Below, piece by piece: positions 1-8,604 of a stretch of 64,000 bases of DNA. The translations under genes were made by a program, and so were the position numbers. Each line of letters opens with the position of its first letter. The first letter of the stretch is position 1. The DNA is from Komagataeibacter xylinus (GTDB lineage: Bacteria > Pseudomonadota > Alphaproteobacteria > Acetobacterales > Acetobacteraceae): positions 2,145,001 through 2,209,000 of the forward strand of contig NZ_CP041348.1 of assembly GCF_009834365.1 (NCBI RefSeq), given 5' to 3'. The notes beneath the pieces are model-generated. The model worked only from the letters and a program-made list of their open reading frames with translations, made no database searches and was not told the origin of the DNA.

Positions 1-1638
1 ATGGCCATATTCAGCGCGCTCTACCCGCTGGTGATCCAGCGCGCGCTCGACATGTTTGCCGATCATGATCCCCGCATCCTCTATCAGGTGCCCATTCTTG
101 TGGTGGTGATTACGGTGGCCAAGGCCATCTCGCAGTACGGGCAGTCGATTGCGGTGCAGTCGCTGGTGCTGCTGGTGATCCGGGGCCTGCAGGGGCGCAT
201 GTTCCATCATCTGGTCAAGGCCGATATCTCGCGCATCGAAACCGAGGCTCCGGCCCAGATCGCGGCCCGCTTCACCACCGATGCCGTCTCGATTCGCGAG
301 GCCATGGTCCGCGCCACCAATGCGCTGGGCGATGCGGTGACCGTGGTGGGGCTGATCGCCTCCATGCTGTACATGGACTGGGAACTCAGCCTGATCGCCG
401 CCGTGCTCTACCCCATCGCCGCCCTGCCGGTACGCAGGCTTGGCAAGCGGCTGCGGCGGGAATCCGGCGGCGTGAATGAACAGATTGGCGAGACCAGCGC
501 CATGCTGGCCGAAAGTTTTGGCCAGTCGCGCACCATCCGCGTCTACCGGCTTGAAACCGAGGAGGAAGGCCGCGCCGCCCGCACGCTCGACATCCTGCAT
601 GACCGCCTGCTGCGCATTGCGCGGGGGCGTGCGCGCGTGGACCCGATGCTTGAGGTGCTTGGCGGCGTAGCGGTGGCTGCCGTGCTGGGCTTTGCGGGCT
701 GGCGGGCTACGCAGGGCGGCGCCACGCTGGGCGATTTTTCAGGCTTTGTGGCCGCCCTGCTGCTTGCCGCCCGCCCGCTGCGCGCGCTCGGCACGCTCAA
801 CATCGCCCTGCAGGAAGGGCTTGGCGGCCTGCAGCGCGTATTTGACGTGATTGACGAGCCCGTGGCCGTGGCCGAGGCACCCGATGCGGTGGGGCTGCCC
901 GCAGGCGGCGGCGACCTGCGCTTCGAGCAGGTGGCCTTTCGCTACCCCGATGGGCGCATGGGGCTGAACGGGCTGGATTTTGTGGCCGCCCCTGGCCTGA
1001 CCGTGGCTCTTGTCGGCCCATCAGGGGCGGGCAAGTCGACCGCGCTTTCGCTCATTCCACGCCTGCATGATGTCACCAGCGGGCGCATCACGCTTGACGG
1101 GGTGGACCTGCGCCGCCTGATCCTGGCCGACCTGCGCGATGCCATTGCCTATGTCAGCCAGGATACGCTCCTGTTCGACCTGCCGGTGATCGACAATATC
1201 CGCATGGGCAACCCCAGGGCTACTGATGCGCAGGTGCATGAAGCAGCCCGGGCGGCTGCGGCCGATACATTCATTCAGGCCCTGCCACAGGGTTATGCCA
1301 CCGTGGTCGGCCCCGGCGGGCAGCGGCTTTCGGGCGGGCAGCGGCAGCGCGTGGCGCTGGCCCGCGCCCTGCTGCGCAACCCGCGCGTGCTGCTGCTTGA
1401 TGAGGCGACCAGCGCGCTCGATAGCGAAAGCGAGGCCATCGTGCAGCAGGCGCTCACCCATCTGCGCCAAGGGCGCACGACCATTGTGGTGGCGCATAGG
1501 CTTTCCACCGTGCGCTCGGCGGATCTGGTGGTGGTGGTCGCGCAGGGGCAGGCGGTGGAATGCGGCACGCATGATGCGCTGATGGAGCACGATGGCCTGT
1601 ACGCCCGCATGGTACGCAATCAGGCCTTCACGCTCTGA
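1..1638 (+). CDS. ABC exporter, fused membrane and ATPase domains (5' partial)
   Basis: An MsbA/LmrA-like half transporter: a membrane domain in roughly the first 290 residues, then one ATP-binding domain. Walker A GPSGAGKST lies at residues 339-347, the signature LSGGQ at 443-447, Walker B VLLLDEA at 463-469, and the switch histidine (VAHRLST) near 499. The reading frame starts at the first base of the window inside what looks like the tail of the first membrane helix, so about 25-40 N-terminal residues are probably missing and the ATG at base 1 need not be the true start. It would export lipids, drugs or peptides across the inner membrane as a homodimer, or as a heterodimer with an upstream partner. 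The substrate cannot be told from sequence. It ends 140 bases before the EmrAB-type efflux pair. Confidence 0.88.
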   Translation: MAIFSALYPLVIQRALDMFADHDPRILYQVPILVVVITVAKAISQYGQSIAVQSLVLLVIRGLQGRMFHHLVKADISRIETEAPAQIAARFTTDAVSIREAMVRATNALGDAVTVVGLIASMLYMDWELSLIAAVLYPIAALPVRRLGKRLRRESGGVNEQIGETSAMLAESFGQSRTIRVYRLETEEEGRAARTLDILHDRLLRIARGRARVDPMLEVLGGVAVAAVLGFAGWRATQGGATLGDFSGFVAALLLAARPLRALGTLNIALQEGLGGLQRVFDVIDEPVAVAEAPDAVGLPAGGGDLRFEQVAFRYPDGRMGLNGLDFVAAPGLTVALVGPSGAGKSTALSLIPRLHDVTSGRITLDGVDLRRLILADLRDAIAYVSQDTLLFDLPVIDNIRMGNPRATDAQVHEAARAAAADTFIQALPQGYATVVGPGGQRLSGGQRQRVALARALLRNPRVLLLDEATSALDSESEAIVQQALTHLRQGRTTIVVAHRLSTVRSADLVVVVAQGQAVECGTHDALMEHDGLYARMVRNQAFTL

Positions 1639-1704
1639 CATGACAGGCGAATGTGCACTTGGGCCGGGGTTGGCGGTTGAAGTGTGGCAAGCTTCGTGCA
1701 ATGG

Positions 1705-1727
1705 ATTGACCGACCCGTTCGGTCAAT
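1705..1727. promoter_or_regulatory. Palindromic operator upstream of the emrAB pair
   Basis: Nine-base perfect arms, ATTGACCGA and TCGGTCAAT, flank a five-base centre, 53 bases before the efflux pair's start codon. The size and symmetry suit a TetR-family dimer, the usual kind of repressor for EmrAB-type pumps. No TetR gene lies downstream, so the regulator would have to be left of the window or elsewhere. Confidence 0.5.
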
Positions 1728-1780
1728 GCGCGAAATGACAGGATCAGGGGCTGCAATCAAGTTGATGATGAGGAAAGCTG

Positions 1781-2869
1781 ATGGCCGCGGACGAAGGCAA
1801 CGCACCTGAAGACGGACAGGACAAAAAGAAAAAGGAAGTATCGCCGCGCCGCAAGCTGATCCTGATCGGTATTGCCGTGGCGGTTGTGGTGCTTGGCGCG
1901 CTCTACTGGTTCCTGCACCGCAACGAGGTGGAAACCGATGACGCCTTTACCGCAGGCCGCGCCGTGGCGGTGGCCCCCCATGTGTCCGGCTACGTGACCG
2001 AACTGCTGGTCAATGACAACCAGTTCGTTCATCAGGGTGATATCATTGCCCGTATCGATGACCGCAACTGGCGCGCCCAGCGCGACCAGGCGGCGGCCGC
2101 CGTCGATATCGCGCGCGCGCAGGTGCAGAATTATACCCTGCTGACCGAGGTGGCCAAAAAGAACTTCCCCGGTCACCTCATGGTGGCCCAGGGCCAGTTG
2201 CAGCAGGCACAGGCGCAGGAGTTCAGGGCCGAGACCGATTACCGCCGCCAGCATGGTGTCACCCGTGAGGCGACATCGCAGCAGAACATCGACTACGCCA
2301 CGGCGGCGCTGAACGCAGCCAGGGCGCAGGTGCTCGAAGCGCAGGGCAACCTTGAAACCGCGCTGCCCGTCATCCCCAACATTGCCAGCACCGAGGCCCG
2401 CGTGAGCGAGCAGCAGGCTACCCTGACACAGGCCGAGGCGAAGCTGCGCGAGGCGGAACTGAACGTGGAATGGACCACCATCCGCGCGCCCCATGATGGC
2501 TGGATCTCGCAGCGCAACATCGAGCGTGGCACGTATGTCACCGCAGGCCAGACGGTCGTGTCCGTGGTGGAACCGGAAGTGTGGGTCGTGGCCAACTACA
2601 AGGAAACGCAGCTCACCCACATGCGTCCGGGCCAGAAGGTGGATATCGCGATCGATGCCTACCCGTTCCTCAGGCTCAGGGGCCATGTTGATTCACTGCA
2701 GCTTGGCACGGGGGCGACCTTCAGCGCCTTCCCGCCAGAGAATGCCACGGGCAACTACGTGAAGATCGTGCAGCGCGTGCCGGTCAAGATCCTGATCGAC
2801 GAGGGGCTGCGCGCCGACCTGCCGCTCTCCATCGGGCTGTCGGTTGAACCTACGGTCCATACGGAATGA
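1781..2869 (+). CDS. emrA: EmrA/HlyD-type membrane fusion protein of an efflux pump
   Basis: A periplasmic adaptor of 362 residues that links an inner-membrane pump to an outer-membrane channel. It has a short basic cytoplasmic start (KKKK near residues 15-18), one membrane anchor at about 26-45, a biotinyl-lipoyl-like half motif beginning near 55-90, a long alanine/glutamine-rich coiled-coil hairpin, and a beta-barrel end. A GATGAGG-like ribosome site precedes the ATG. The last four bases overlap the next gene (ATGA), so the two are translationally coupled. Length and architecture fit the EmrA branch of the HlyD family. The substrate is not predictable. Confidence 0.9.
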   Translation: MAADEGNAPEDGQDKKKKEVSPRRKLILIGIAVAVVVLGALYWFLHRNEVETDDAFTAGRAVAVAPHVSGYVTELLVNDNQFVHQGDIIARIDDRNWRAQRDQAAAAVDIARAQVQNYTLLTEVAKKNFPGHLMVAQGQLQQAQAQEFRAETDYRRQHGVTREATSQQNIDYATAALNAARAQVLEAQGNLETALPVIPNIASTEARVSEQQATLTQAEAKLREAELNVEWTTIRAPHDGWISQRNIERGTYVTAGQTVVSVVEPEVWVVANYKETQLTHMRPGQKVDIAIDAYPFLRLRGHVDSLQLGTGATFSAFPPENATGNYVKIVQRVPVKILIDEGLRADLPLSIGLSVEPTVHTE

Positions 2870-4440
2870 GCGCACAGGCAGCGCCCGCGGCCCCGGCGGA
2901 TGGCGCGGGCTGGAAACCGAAGCACAACCCATGGCTGATCGCCGTGGTTGTGACGGTGGCCGCCTTCATGGAAATTCTCGATACCACCATCGTCAACGTG
3001 GCGCTGCCGCATATCGCGGGCAGCCTGTCCTCAACCTATGACGATGCGACCTGGACGCTCACCTCCTATCTGGTGGCCAACGGCATCGTGCTCACCATAT
3101 CGGGCTGGCTGGGCAAGCTGTTCGGGCGCAAGCGCTATTTCCTGATCTGCATTGCCATGTTCTCGCTCTCGTCGTTCCTGTGCGGCATTGCGACGAGCCT
3201 GCCCGAGCTGATCCTGTTCCGCCTGATGCAGGGCTTTTTTGGCGGTGGGCTGCAGCCCAACCAGCAATCCATCATTCTGGACACCTTCCCGCCCGACAAG
3301 CGTGCCGCCGCCTTTGGCCTGACGGCCATCGCCACCGTGGTGGCCCCCGTGCTCGGCCCGTCGCTCGGCGGGTGGATTACGGATAACTATTCGTGGCGGT
3401 GGGTGTTCTTCATCAACGTGCCGGTGGGCATCCTTGCCACCATCGCGGTCTCGATCATGGTTGATGATCCGCCATGGGCGCGCAAGCAGCACGCGCCGCT
3501 CGATTTCGTTGGCATCGGGCTGATCACCATCGGCTTTGGCTGCCTTGAAGTAGCGGTTGACCGTGGCGAGGACGAGGACTGGTTCGGCTCGCGCATTATC
3601 GTCACCATGGCCATCCTTGCCTTTCTCGGCATAGGGGGGGCCATTATCTGGCTGTTGCGGGCGAAAAACCCGGCGGTGGACCTGCGGGTGTTCAAGGACC
3701 GCAACTTCGCCGTGGGCACCGGGCTGATGGGCGCGGTAGGCGCACTGCTCTATTCCTCGGCCATTATCGTGCCGCAGTTCTCGCAGCAGATCATGGGCTA
3801 TACCGCCACGCTGTCGGGGCTGATCCTTTCGCCCGGCGGTATTGTGGTGATCATGCTGATTCCGCTGGTGGGCATTGCGATGAAGTATGTGCAGTTGCGC
3901 TACATCATCGCGTTGGGCTTTTTCCTGATGGGCCTGTCCATGATCTGGTCGGCGCAACTGGTGCCCGACCTTGATTTCCGGCATCTGGTGCTGTTCCGCA
4001 TGAGCCAGACAGGCACGATGGCCTTCCTGTTCGTGCCGATCTCGACCATTACCTACGCCACCTTGCCACGCAACCTGAACGCCGATGGCTCGGCGCTGTT
4101 CAGCATGGCGCGTAACGTGCTGGGTTCGCTCAGTATTTCAGGTGCTACGGCCATGGTGACGGAACTGCGCCAGGCGCACCAGAACCAGATGGTGCACTGG
4201 ATGACACCCTACCATCAGCCCTTCAACGAATATCTGGCCCACAGCCGGGGCGTTGCGGTGATGCGTGGCTACGCGCAGGGCGCGCTCAATAACGTGGCGA
4301 TGGGGCGGCTGTACAAGGAGTTCCAGCGGCAGGTCGCGATCCTGGCCTATAACGAGGTCTTCATGATCCTTGGTATCGGGTGCATGCTGGTTGTGCCGTT
4401 CTGCTTTCTCATGTCGCCGCTCAAGGGCGGGGATAAGTAA
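2866..4440 (+). CDS. emrB: EmrB-type DHA2 major facilitator drug:proton antiporter
   Basis: A 524-residue inner-membrane transporter with about 14 predicted helices, the usual number for the DHA2 branch. The branch motif LDTTIVNVALP sits in helix 1 at residues 38-48, and the loop between helices 2 and 3 carries GKLFGRKR. It starts within the stop of the adaptor gene, so the two form one operon, probably controlled from the palindrome at 1705-1727. It should expel hydrophobic toxic compounds in exchange for protons. A repeat element with two hairpins lies directly behind the stop codon. Confidence 0.92.
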   Translation: MSAQAAPAAPADGAGWKPKHNPWLIAVVVTVAAFMEILDTTIVNVALPHIAGSLSSTYDDATWTLTSYLVANGIVLTISGWLGKLFGRKRYFLICIAMFSLSSFLCGIATSLPELILFRLMQGFFGGGLQPNQQSIILDTFPPDKRAAAFGLTAIATVVAPVLGPSLGGWITDNYSWRWVFFINVPVGILATIAVSIMVDDPPWARKQHAPLDFVGIGLITIGFGCLEVAVDRGEDEDWFGSRIIVTMAILAFLGIGGAIIWLLRAKNPAVDLRVFKDRNFAVGTGLMGAVGALLYSSAIIVPQFSQQIMGYTATLSGLILSPGGIVVIMLIPLVGIAMKYVQLRYIIALGFFLMGLSMIWSAQLVPDLDFRHLVLFRMSQTGTMAFLFVPISTITYATLPRNLNADGSALFSMARNVLGSLSISGATAMVTELRQAHQNQMVHWMTPYHQPFNEYLAHSRGVAVMRGYAQGALNNVAMGRLYKEFQRQVAILAYNEVFMILGIGCMLVVPFCFLMSPLKGGDK

Positions 4441-4445
4441 GATAT

Positions 4446-4525
4446 AAAAGTTCTTGGTGAAGCTTTTTTCAAAAAGCTTTGAAGAATGTCGCCTTTGTGA
4501 AAAAAGGCGGCATCCCAAAACTTTT
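4446..4525 (+). repeat. Intergenic repeat element, copy A (nested hairpins)
   Basis: Eighty bases just after emrB. Outer arms AAAAGTTCTTGG and CCAAAACTTTT can pair and enclose two hairpins, one round AAGCTTTTTTCAAAAAGCTT and one round GTCGCCTTTGTGAAAAAAGGCGGC-like sequence. The same sequence recurs at 10667, 11407 and 27808 and in weaker form at 48978. It is AT-rich and hairpin-rich behind a gene end, so it may also act as a terminator. Confidence 0.8.
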
Positions 4526-4550
4526 GTCAGTTTAAGGCAGGAGCAAGGTC

Positions 4551-4970
4551 ATGACAGGGGTGATCCGGGTTGTCTGTGCGGCAGTGATTGAACATGAGCG
4601 TCTGCTCGTCGTGCGCAAGCGCGGCACCACGGCCTTCATGCTGCCCGGCGGCAAGCCGGAGGCGGGCGAAAGCCCGGAACAGGCGTTATTGCGTGAAATT
4701 GATGAGGAACTGGGCTGCGCCCTCACATTGAGGGCGGAACTGGCAGGTGATTTTTCAGCCCCCGCCGCCAATGAGCCGGGTTATACCGTGCAGGCCCGCA
4801 TCTGGACCGGGCAACTTGACGGCACGCCCGCCATTGCCGCTGAAATTGCTGAACTGCGCTGGATCACGGCAGCCGATGCAGCAGGGCTGTGCCTTGCTCC
4901 GCTGCTCAGTGGCAAAACGTGGACGGCCCTGGCGCGCGCTGGCCTCATGCCTCAGCTGGCAGTGGCGTAA
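4551..4970 (+). CDS. NUDIX hydrolase, small
   Basis: A 139-residue NUDIX-fold pyrophosphatase. The NUDIX box runs from G34 to C56 with the required residues in place: E40, then R48-E49 and E52-E53, then G55. Enzymes of this size usually hydrolyse nucleoside diphosphate-linked compounds such as oxidised nucleotides, but the substrate cannot be read from the box. An AAGGCAGGAG ribosome site precedes the ATG. Its 3' end overlaps by 19 bases the 3' end of rppH on the other strand, another NUDIX enzyme, so the two genes converge. Confidence 0.85.
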   Translation: MTGVIRVVCAAVIEHERLLVVRKRGTTAFMLPGGKPEAGESPEQALLREIDEELGCALTLRAELAGDFSAPAANEPGYTVQARIWTGQLDGTPAIAAEIAELRWITAADAAGLCLAPLLSGKTWTALARAGLMPQLAVA

Positions 4971-5455
4971 GGCGCGAAATAGGCGGCAAGCCTAGCGTAA
5001 ATATCTTTTTTTATGCCGACATTGAGGTGGGGCAACTGCGCAAGCTCCACCCATTTCCATAAATCGAATTCGGCGGGCTGGTGCGTATCCAGCCGTATGT
5101 CGGCATCCTGCCCGGTAAAGCGCAGGGCGAACCACTGCTGCGTCTGCCCCCGGTAGCGGCCACCAAGCGCCTTGCCAATCAGGTGGGCAGGCAGGTCGTA
5201 GCTGAGCCATTCGGGGTAGGCAGCCAGGATCTCGGCTCTGTCAGTGCCAATTTCCTCATGCAGTTCGCGCAATACGGCAACCTGCGGGGTTTCGCCTTCA
5301 TCAATGCCGCCCTGCGGGCACTGCCACACGCCTTCATCCGGTGGGCCACCCGCGCCCGGCATGTCGGTGCGGCGGGCGACAAGTACCTGCCCGCGCAGGT
5401 TGAACACGAGCGCACCCACATTGGGGCGGTAGGGCAGGACGGTCTGGCTGGTCAT
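4952..5455 (-). CDS. rppH: RNA pyrophosphohydrolase RppH
   Basis: A 167-residue NUDIX enzyme that removes pyrophosphate from 5'-triphosphate RNA and so starts mRNA decay. The N-terminal RPNVGALVFN and the run VWQCPQGGIDEGE are typical of the RppH/NudH branch. The NUDIX box spans G49-T71 with R63, E64, E67 and E68. The frame is open upstream of this ATG, but the family's usual N-terminus (short, then YRPNVG) begins here. It is the last gene of the minus-strand gpmI-envC-ctpA-rppH block, 22 bases behind ctpA. Confidence 0.92.
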   Translation of the reverse strand: MTSQTVLPYRPNVGALVFNLRGQVLVARRTDMPGAGGPPDEGVWQCPQGGIDEGETPQVAVLRELHEEIGTDRAEILAAYPEWLSYDLPAHLIGKALGGRYRGQTQQWFALRFTGQDADIRLDTHQPAEFDLWKWVELAQLPHLNVGIKKDIYARLAAYFAPYATAS

Positions 5456-5477
5456 GAAGACTGGTCTTCCGGCACGA

Positions 5478-7088
5478 TCAGGGGTGAGCCGGCGCTGCGG
5501 GCACCGCAGGCGTTGCCGGGGCCGCGGGGGCCTGCTTTTCCGCCGGTGCGGGCGGAGGGGCAGGAGTTGCGGGCGGCGGTGCATCCGGCGTGGTGGCAGG
5601 TGCCGCGGGCAATGTGGCGGCAGGCGGCGCGACCTTGGGGGCCGGTGTCGCGGCAGCAGGCGCAGGGGCCGCTGCCTTATCCGCATGGGGTGCGGGTGGC
5701 TCGGGCGACACCGGCAGCCCGGCCATGGAGCGCACGACCCGCAGCCCTTCCTGCAACTGGAAGTCGGTCGTGGGCTTGGTCGGGTCATATTCCGGCCAGC
5801 TTGCGGGCGGCTGGGCCGGGATGGTCTTGGCTATGGCGGGCAGATCGGTGCGCGTGGGCGCCTGGGCCGTATTGCCGCCCCGGTTCTTGATGATGTGCGC
5901 AAGATCGGCTTCGTGAATGCTGTAGCCGCTATCATCATGCGCCTCGCGCACGGGAATGTCGGGGATGATGCCCAGACCCTGGATGGACCGGCCTGATGGC
6001 GTGTAGTAGCGCGCCGTGGTCAGGCGGATCGCACCCTCGCCGGGAATGGGCAGGATGGTCTGCACCGAGCCCTTGCCAAAGGTCTTCTCGCCAAGCAGTA
6101 CGGCACGCTGATGGTCCTGCAGCGCACCGGCCACGATTTCACTGGCCGAGGCCGAGCCACCATTGATCAGCACCACAATGGGCAGACCGCCGGTAATGTC
6201 GGTATTATGCGCATCCCAGCGCTGGCTGTCCTGCGGGTGGCGGGCGCGGGTGGAAACGATCTCGCCACTGCGGACAAAGTCGGAGCCCACATCGATCGCC
6301 TGGGTGAGCAGGCCGCCGGGGTCGGAGCGCAGGTCGATGATCAGGCCCGCCATCTTGTTATGGGTCTGGGCCTGCAGTTTCTTGTAGGCCGCCATCAGGC
6401 CGGACTGCGTTTCCTCGTTGAACTGCGCGATTCGGATATAGCCGATAGTGTCATACAGCGCGGACTTGATGACCTGCAGCGGAATGATGGCGCGTGTGAG
6501 GGTGACGATGACGGGCTTGGGCGTCTTTTCACGGATCAGGGTCAGGGTGATGCGCGTATCGGGTTTGCCGCGCATGCGGGTCACGACCTGATCGAGCGGC
6601 TGTCCATCGATGTTCTTGCCATCGATCGCCACGATGAAGTCACCGGGCTTGATGCCAGCGCGGGCGGCAGGCGTATCATCGATGGGGGAGACCACGCGCA
6701 CGTGCCCGTCCTCGCCCTGCACCTCCAGGCCGAGGCCGCCAAACGAGCCCTTGGTCTGGACCTGCAGGTCGGAGAACTGCTTCTCGGTCATGTAGGAGGA
6801 GTGCGGGTCCAGCCCGCTCAGCATGCCGTTGAGCGCGTTGGTGATGAGGTCGCGCGTCGAGACCGGCTCGACGTAATTGGCCTTCACCTTCTCCAGCACG
6901 TAACCGAACAGGAACATGAGCTGTTCGATTTCCTGAGGGGAATTGTCATCCTTCGAGACTGTATCCGCCGCATGGGCCATGGGGGCGAAGCCGCCCCACC
7001 TGCTGGCTGAATAGTGGGCAATCTGCGGGGCCGCCACGATCCCTGCAAGAAAGGCGCAACCGATCAGCAGGCCATTACGGAATTTCAT
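5478..7088 (-). CDS. ctpA: Carboxy-terminal processing protease (S41 family), CtpA
   Basis: A 536-residue periplasmic serine protease. The N-terminus MKFRNGLLIGCAFLAGI is a signal peptide or anchor. A PDZ domain covers roughly 110-200, and the S41 catalytic domain follows with nucleophile S314 (in GGSASASE) and general base K339 (in TFGKG), the expected 25 residues apart. The last 80 or so residues are a proline/alanine tail, probably disordered. The start at 7088 is chosen because AGGAGA lies eight bases upstream; an earlier in-frame ATG would add 29 basic residues and has no such site. It lies downstream of envC, a conserved alphaproteobacterial arrangement linking it to cell-wall remodelling. 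Confidence 0.92.
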   Translation of the reverse strand: MKFRNGLLIGCAFLAGIVAAPQIAHYSASRWGGFAPMAHAADTVSKDDNSPQEIEQLMFLFGYVLEKVKANYVEPVSTRDLITNALNGMLSGLDPHSSYMTEKQFSDLQVQTKGSFGGLGLEVQGEDGHVRVVSPIDDTPAARAGIKPGDFIVAIDGKNIDGQPLDQVVTRMRGKPDTRITLTLIREKTPKPVIVTLTRAIIPLQVIKSALYDTIGYIRIAQFNEETQSGLMAAYKKLQAQTHNKMAGLIIDLRSDPGGLLTQAIDVGSDFVRSGEIVSTRARHPQDSQRWDAHNTDITGGLPIVVLINGGSASASEIVAGALQDHQRAVLLGEKTFGKGSVQTILPIPGEGAIRLTTARYYTPSGRSIQGLGIIPDIPVREAHDDSGYSIHEADLAHIIKNRGGNTAQAPTRTDLPAIAKTIPAQPPASWPEYDPTKPTTDFQLQEGLRVVRSMAGLPVSPEPPAPHADKAAAPAPAAATPAPKVAPPAATLPAAPATTPDAPPPATPAPPPAPAEKQAPAAPATPAVPAAPAHP

Positions 7089-7236
7089 GCGTCGTTGTCT
7101 CCTGGGTGCCCGCCGCCATGCTCCGGCAGGCCTGCACGTAATCTTCGCGTTGCGTTGTAACGTGGTCTTGCCCATCCGTCACGGGTCGGTACCATATACC
7201 GAACCTTTGCCGGGGACAAAACCGCCTTGCGCGCCA

Positions 7237-8604
7237 TTACAGGTATGGCGCCGGATTGACCGTGCTCCCCCCGTGGCGCAACTGCACGAACAGGGTTGGC
7301 CGCGAGCCGCCGCCGCTCCATTGCGGCATCTGCCCCACCGCCGCCCCACGGCTGACCTGCTGGCCCGCGGCTACCGCAATCTCGCCTAGTCCCGCCAGCA
7401 CGAAGCGGTAATGCTTGCCACAGTCAAGGATCATCATCTGACCATAGGTACGGAACGGCCCGGCAAAATCAATGCGCCCCGTGCATGGCGCGCGCACGCT
7501 TGCGCGTGAGGGCGGCGCGTAGGTAATGCCGGTGGCGGGTCCGCTTTCGGTCGGGTGGCCCCAGCCGGTCAGCACCGTGCCCGCCACGGGCGCGCCCGCG
7601 CTGGCGTTGGCGGTGCTGATGCCGGGGCCCGCGCCATCGGCCATTTCATGCGCCTGGCGGCGGGCTGCGGTGGCGGCCTGCATGTTATGCGCGCGCTCGG
7701 CGGCGCGGGCGGCCTGTTCAAGATTTTTTTCGGCCTGTTCCTCGGTTTCCTCGATGCGGGTGATGGCGTCCTGCACGTCTGATGCGCGGCGGGCGGCCTC
7801 TTCCACTGCCTGCGTGGCGCTTTGCGCTGCGGCATTCGAGCGCTGCTGGGCCTCAAGGGCGGCGTGGGCGGCGCGGTTGACCGCATCGCGCTGGCTTTCG
7901 CGCTGGGTTACGACCTGACGCATCTGCTGCTGCTGGCGGCCGAGTTCATCATCAAGGGCGAGCAGGCGGGCGCGGCGGTCATGTATGGCGCGGGCCTGCC
8001 GGGCGATGTCGGTCATCATGCCGTGCACCACCAGCAGGCCGGTCACGGCGCGGTCAGCGGGAAGTGGCACGGCCAGCAATGTGTCGGCGGGGTAGAGCGA
8101 CAGGCGCTCGGCCAGCGGAAGCAGGGGGGCGAGGCGGGCGACCTGGGTTGCAAGCTGCTGGCGGAGTGCCGCCTGCTCGGCATGCAGGTCGCCAATACGG
8201 TCGTCAATATCGGCGGCCTGCTGCTCGGTCTGTTGCAGCCGGGCCGTGGCGTCCACCGTGGCGGCGGAGAGGCTGGCGGCTTTTTCGGCATCGGCGCGGG
8301 CCTGCTCGCGGGCCTCCTGCTGCTCCTTGCGGCGGGTCTCGAGGTCGTGGGCCTGCTGCTGCTCGCGTGCCAGCAGGTTTTCATGTGCGGTACGGGCGGC
8401 CTCAAGCTGCTGGCGGATGCGCTGCTCGCTGGCCGTGGAGGCATGGGGGGCAGTGTGCGTGGCATGGCCCGTGCGGGCATGGGGCGTGCTGCCCCCCGCA
8501 TGGGTGGATACGGCCCCGGCAGGTGCGTGTGTCGCGCATAGAAGCAGGAACCCGCTGGCCAGGCAGACCGGCCAGCGGGCTTTGGAATGCAGGCTTGGTG
8601 TCAG
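7237..8604 (-). CDS. envC: EnvC-like murein hydrolase activator (degenerate M23/LytM), CTG start inferred
   Basis: A periplasmic coiled-coil protein with a C-terminal LytM fold. The reading frame up to 8604 encodes a good secretion signal (MTPSLHSKARWPVCLASGF if CTG starts), then long Q/E/A/R-rich coiled coils, then a LytM domain ending TVNPAPYL. The zinc ligands are mostly gone: the usual GID reads GIT and the final HxH reads TLF, as in E. coli EnvC, which activates amidases rather than cutting wall itself. No ATG, GTG or TTG is in frame before 8256, where GTG would remove the signal and much of the coiled coil. A CTG at 8604 overlaps the gpmI stop as CTGA, where ATGA would be expected. Start uncertain, identity firm. 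Confidence 0.75.
   Translation of the reverse strand: MTPSLHSKARWPVCLASGFLLLCATHAPAGAVSTHAGGSTPHARTGHATHTAPHASTASEQRIRQQLEAARTAHENLLAREQQQAHDLETRRKEQQEAREQARADAEKAASLSAATVDATARLQQTEQQAADIDDRIGDLHAEQAALRQQLATQVARLAPLLPLAERLSLYPADTLLAVPLPADRAVTGLLVVHGMMTDIARQARAIHDRRARLLALDDELGRQQQQMRQVVTQRESQRDAVNRAAHAALEAQQRSNAAAQSATQAVEEAARRASDVQDAITRIEETEEQAEKNLEQAARAAERAHNMQAATAARRQAHEMADGAGPGISTANASAGAPVAGTVLTGWGHPTESGPATGITYAPPSRASVRAPCTGRIDFAGPFRTYGQMMILDCGKHYRFVLAGLGEIAVAAGQQVSRGAAVGQMPQWSGGGSRPTLFVQLRHGGSTVNPAPYL
8551..8579 (-). repeat. Perfect inverted repeat in the envC signal-peptide region
   Basis: Ten-base perfect arms, CCCGCTGGCC and GGCCAGCGGG, with a nine-base loop, lie about 25 bases inside the inferred envC start. 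In mRNA this would be a very stable hairpin close to the ribosome site. No T-run follows on the envC strand, so it is not a classic terminator. It might modulate translation or attenuate transcription between gpmI and envC. Confidence 0.6.
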
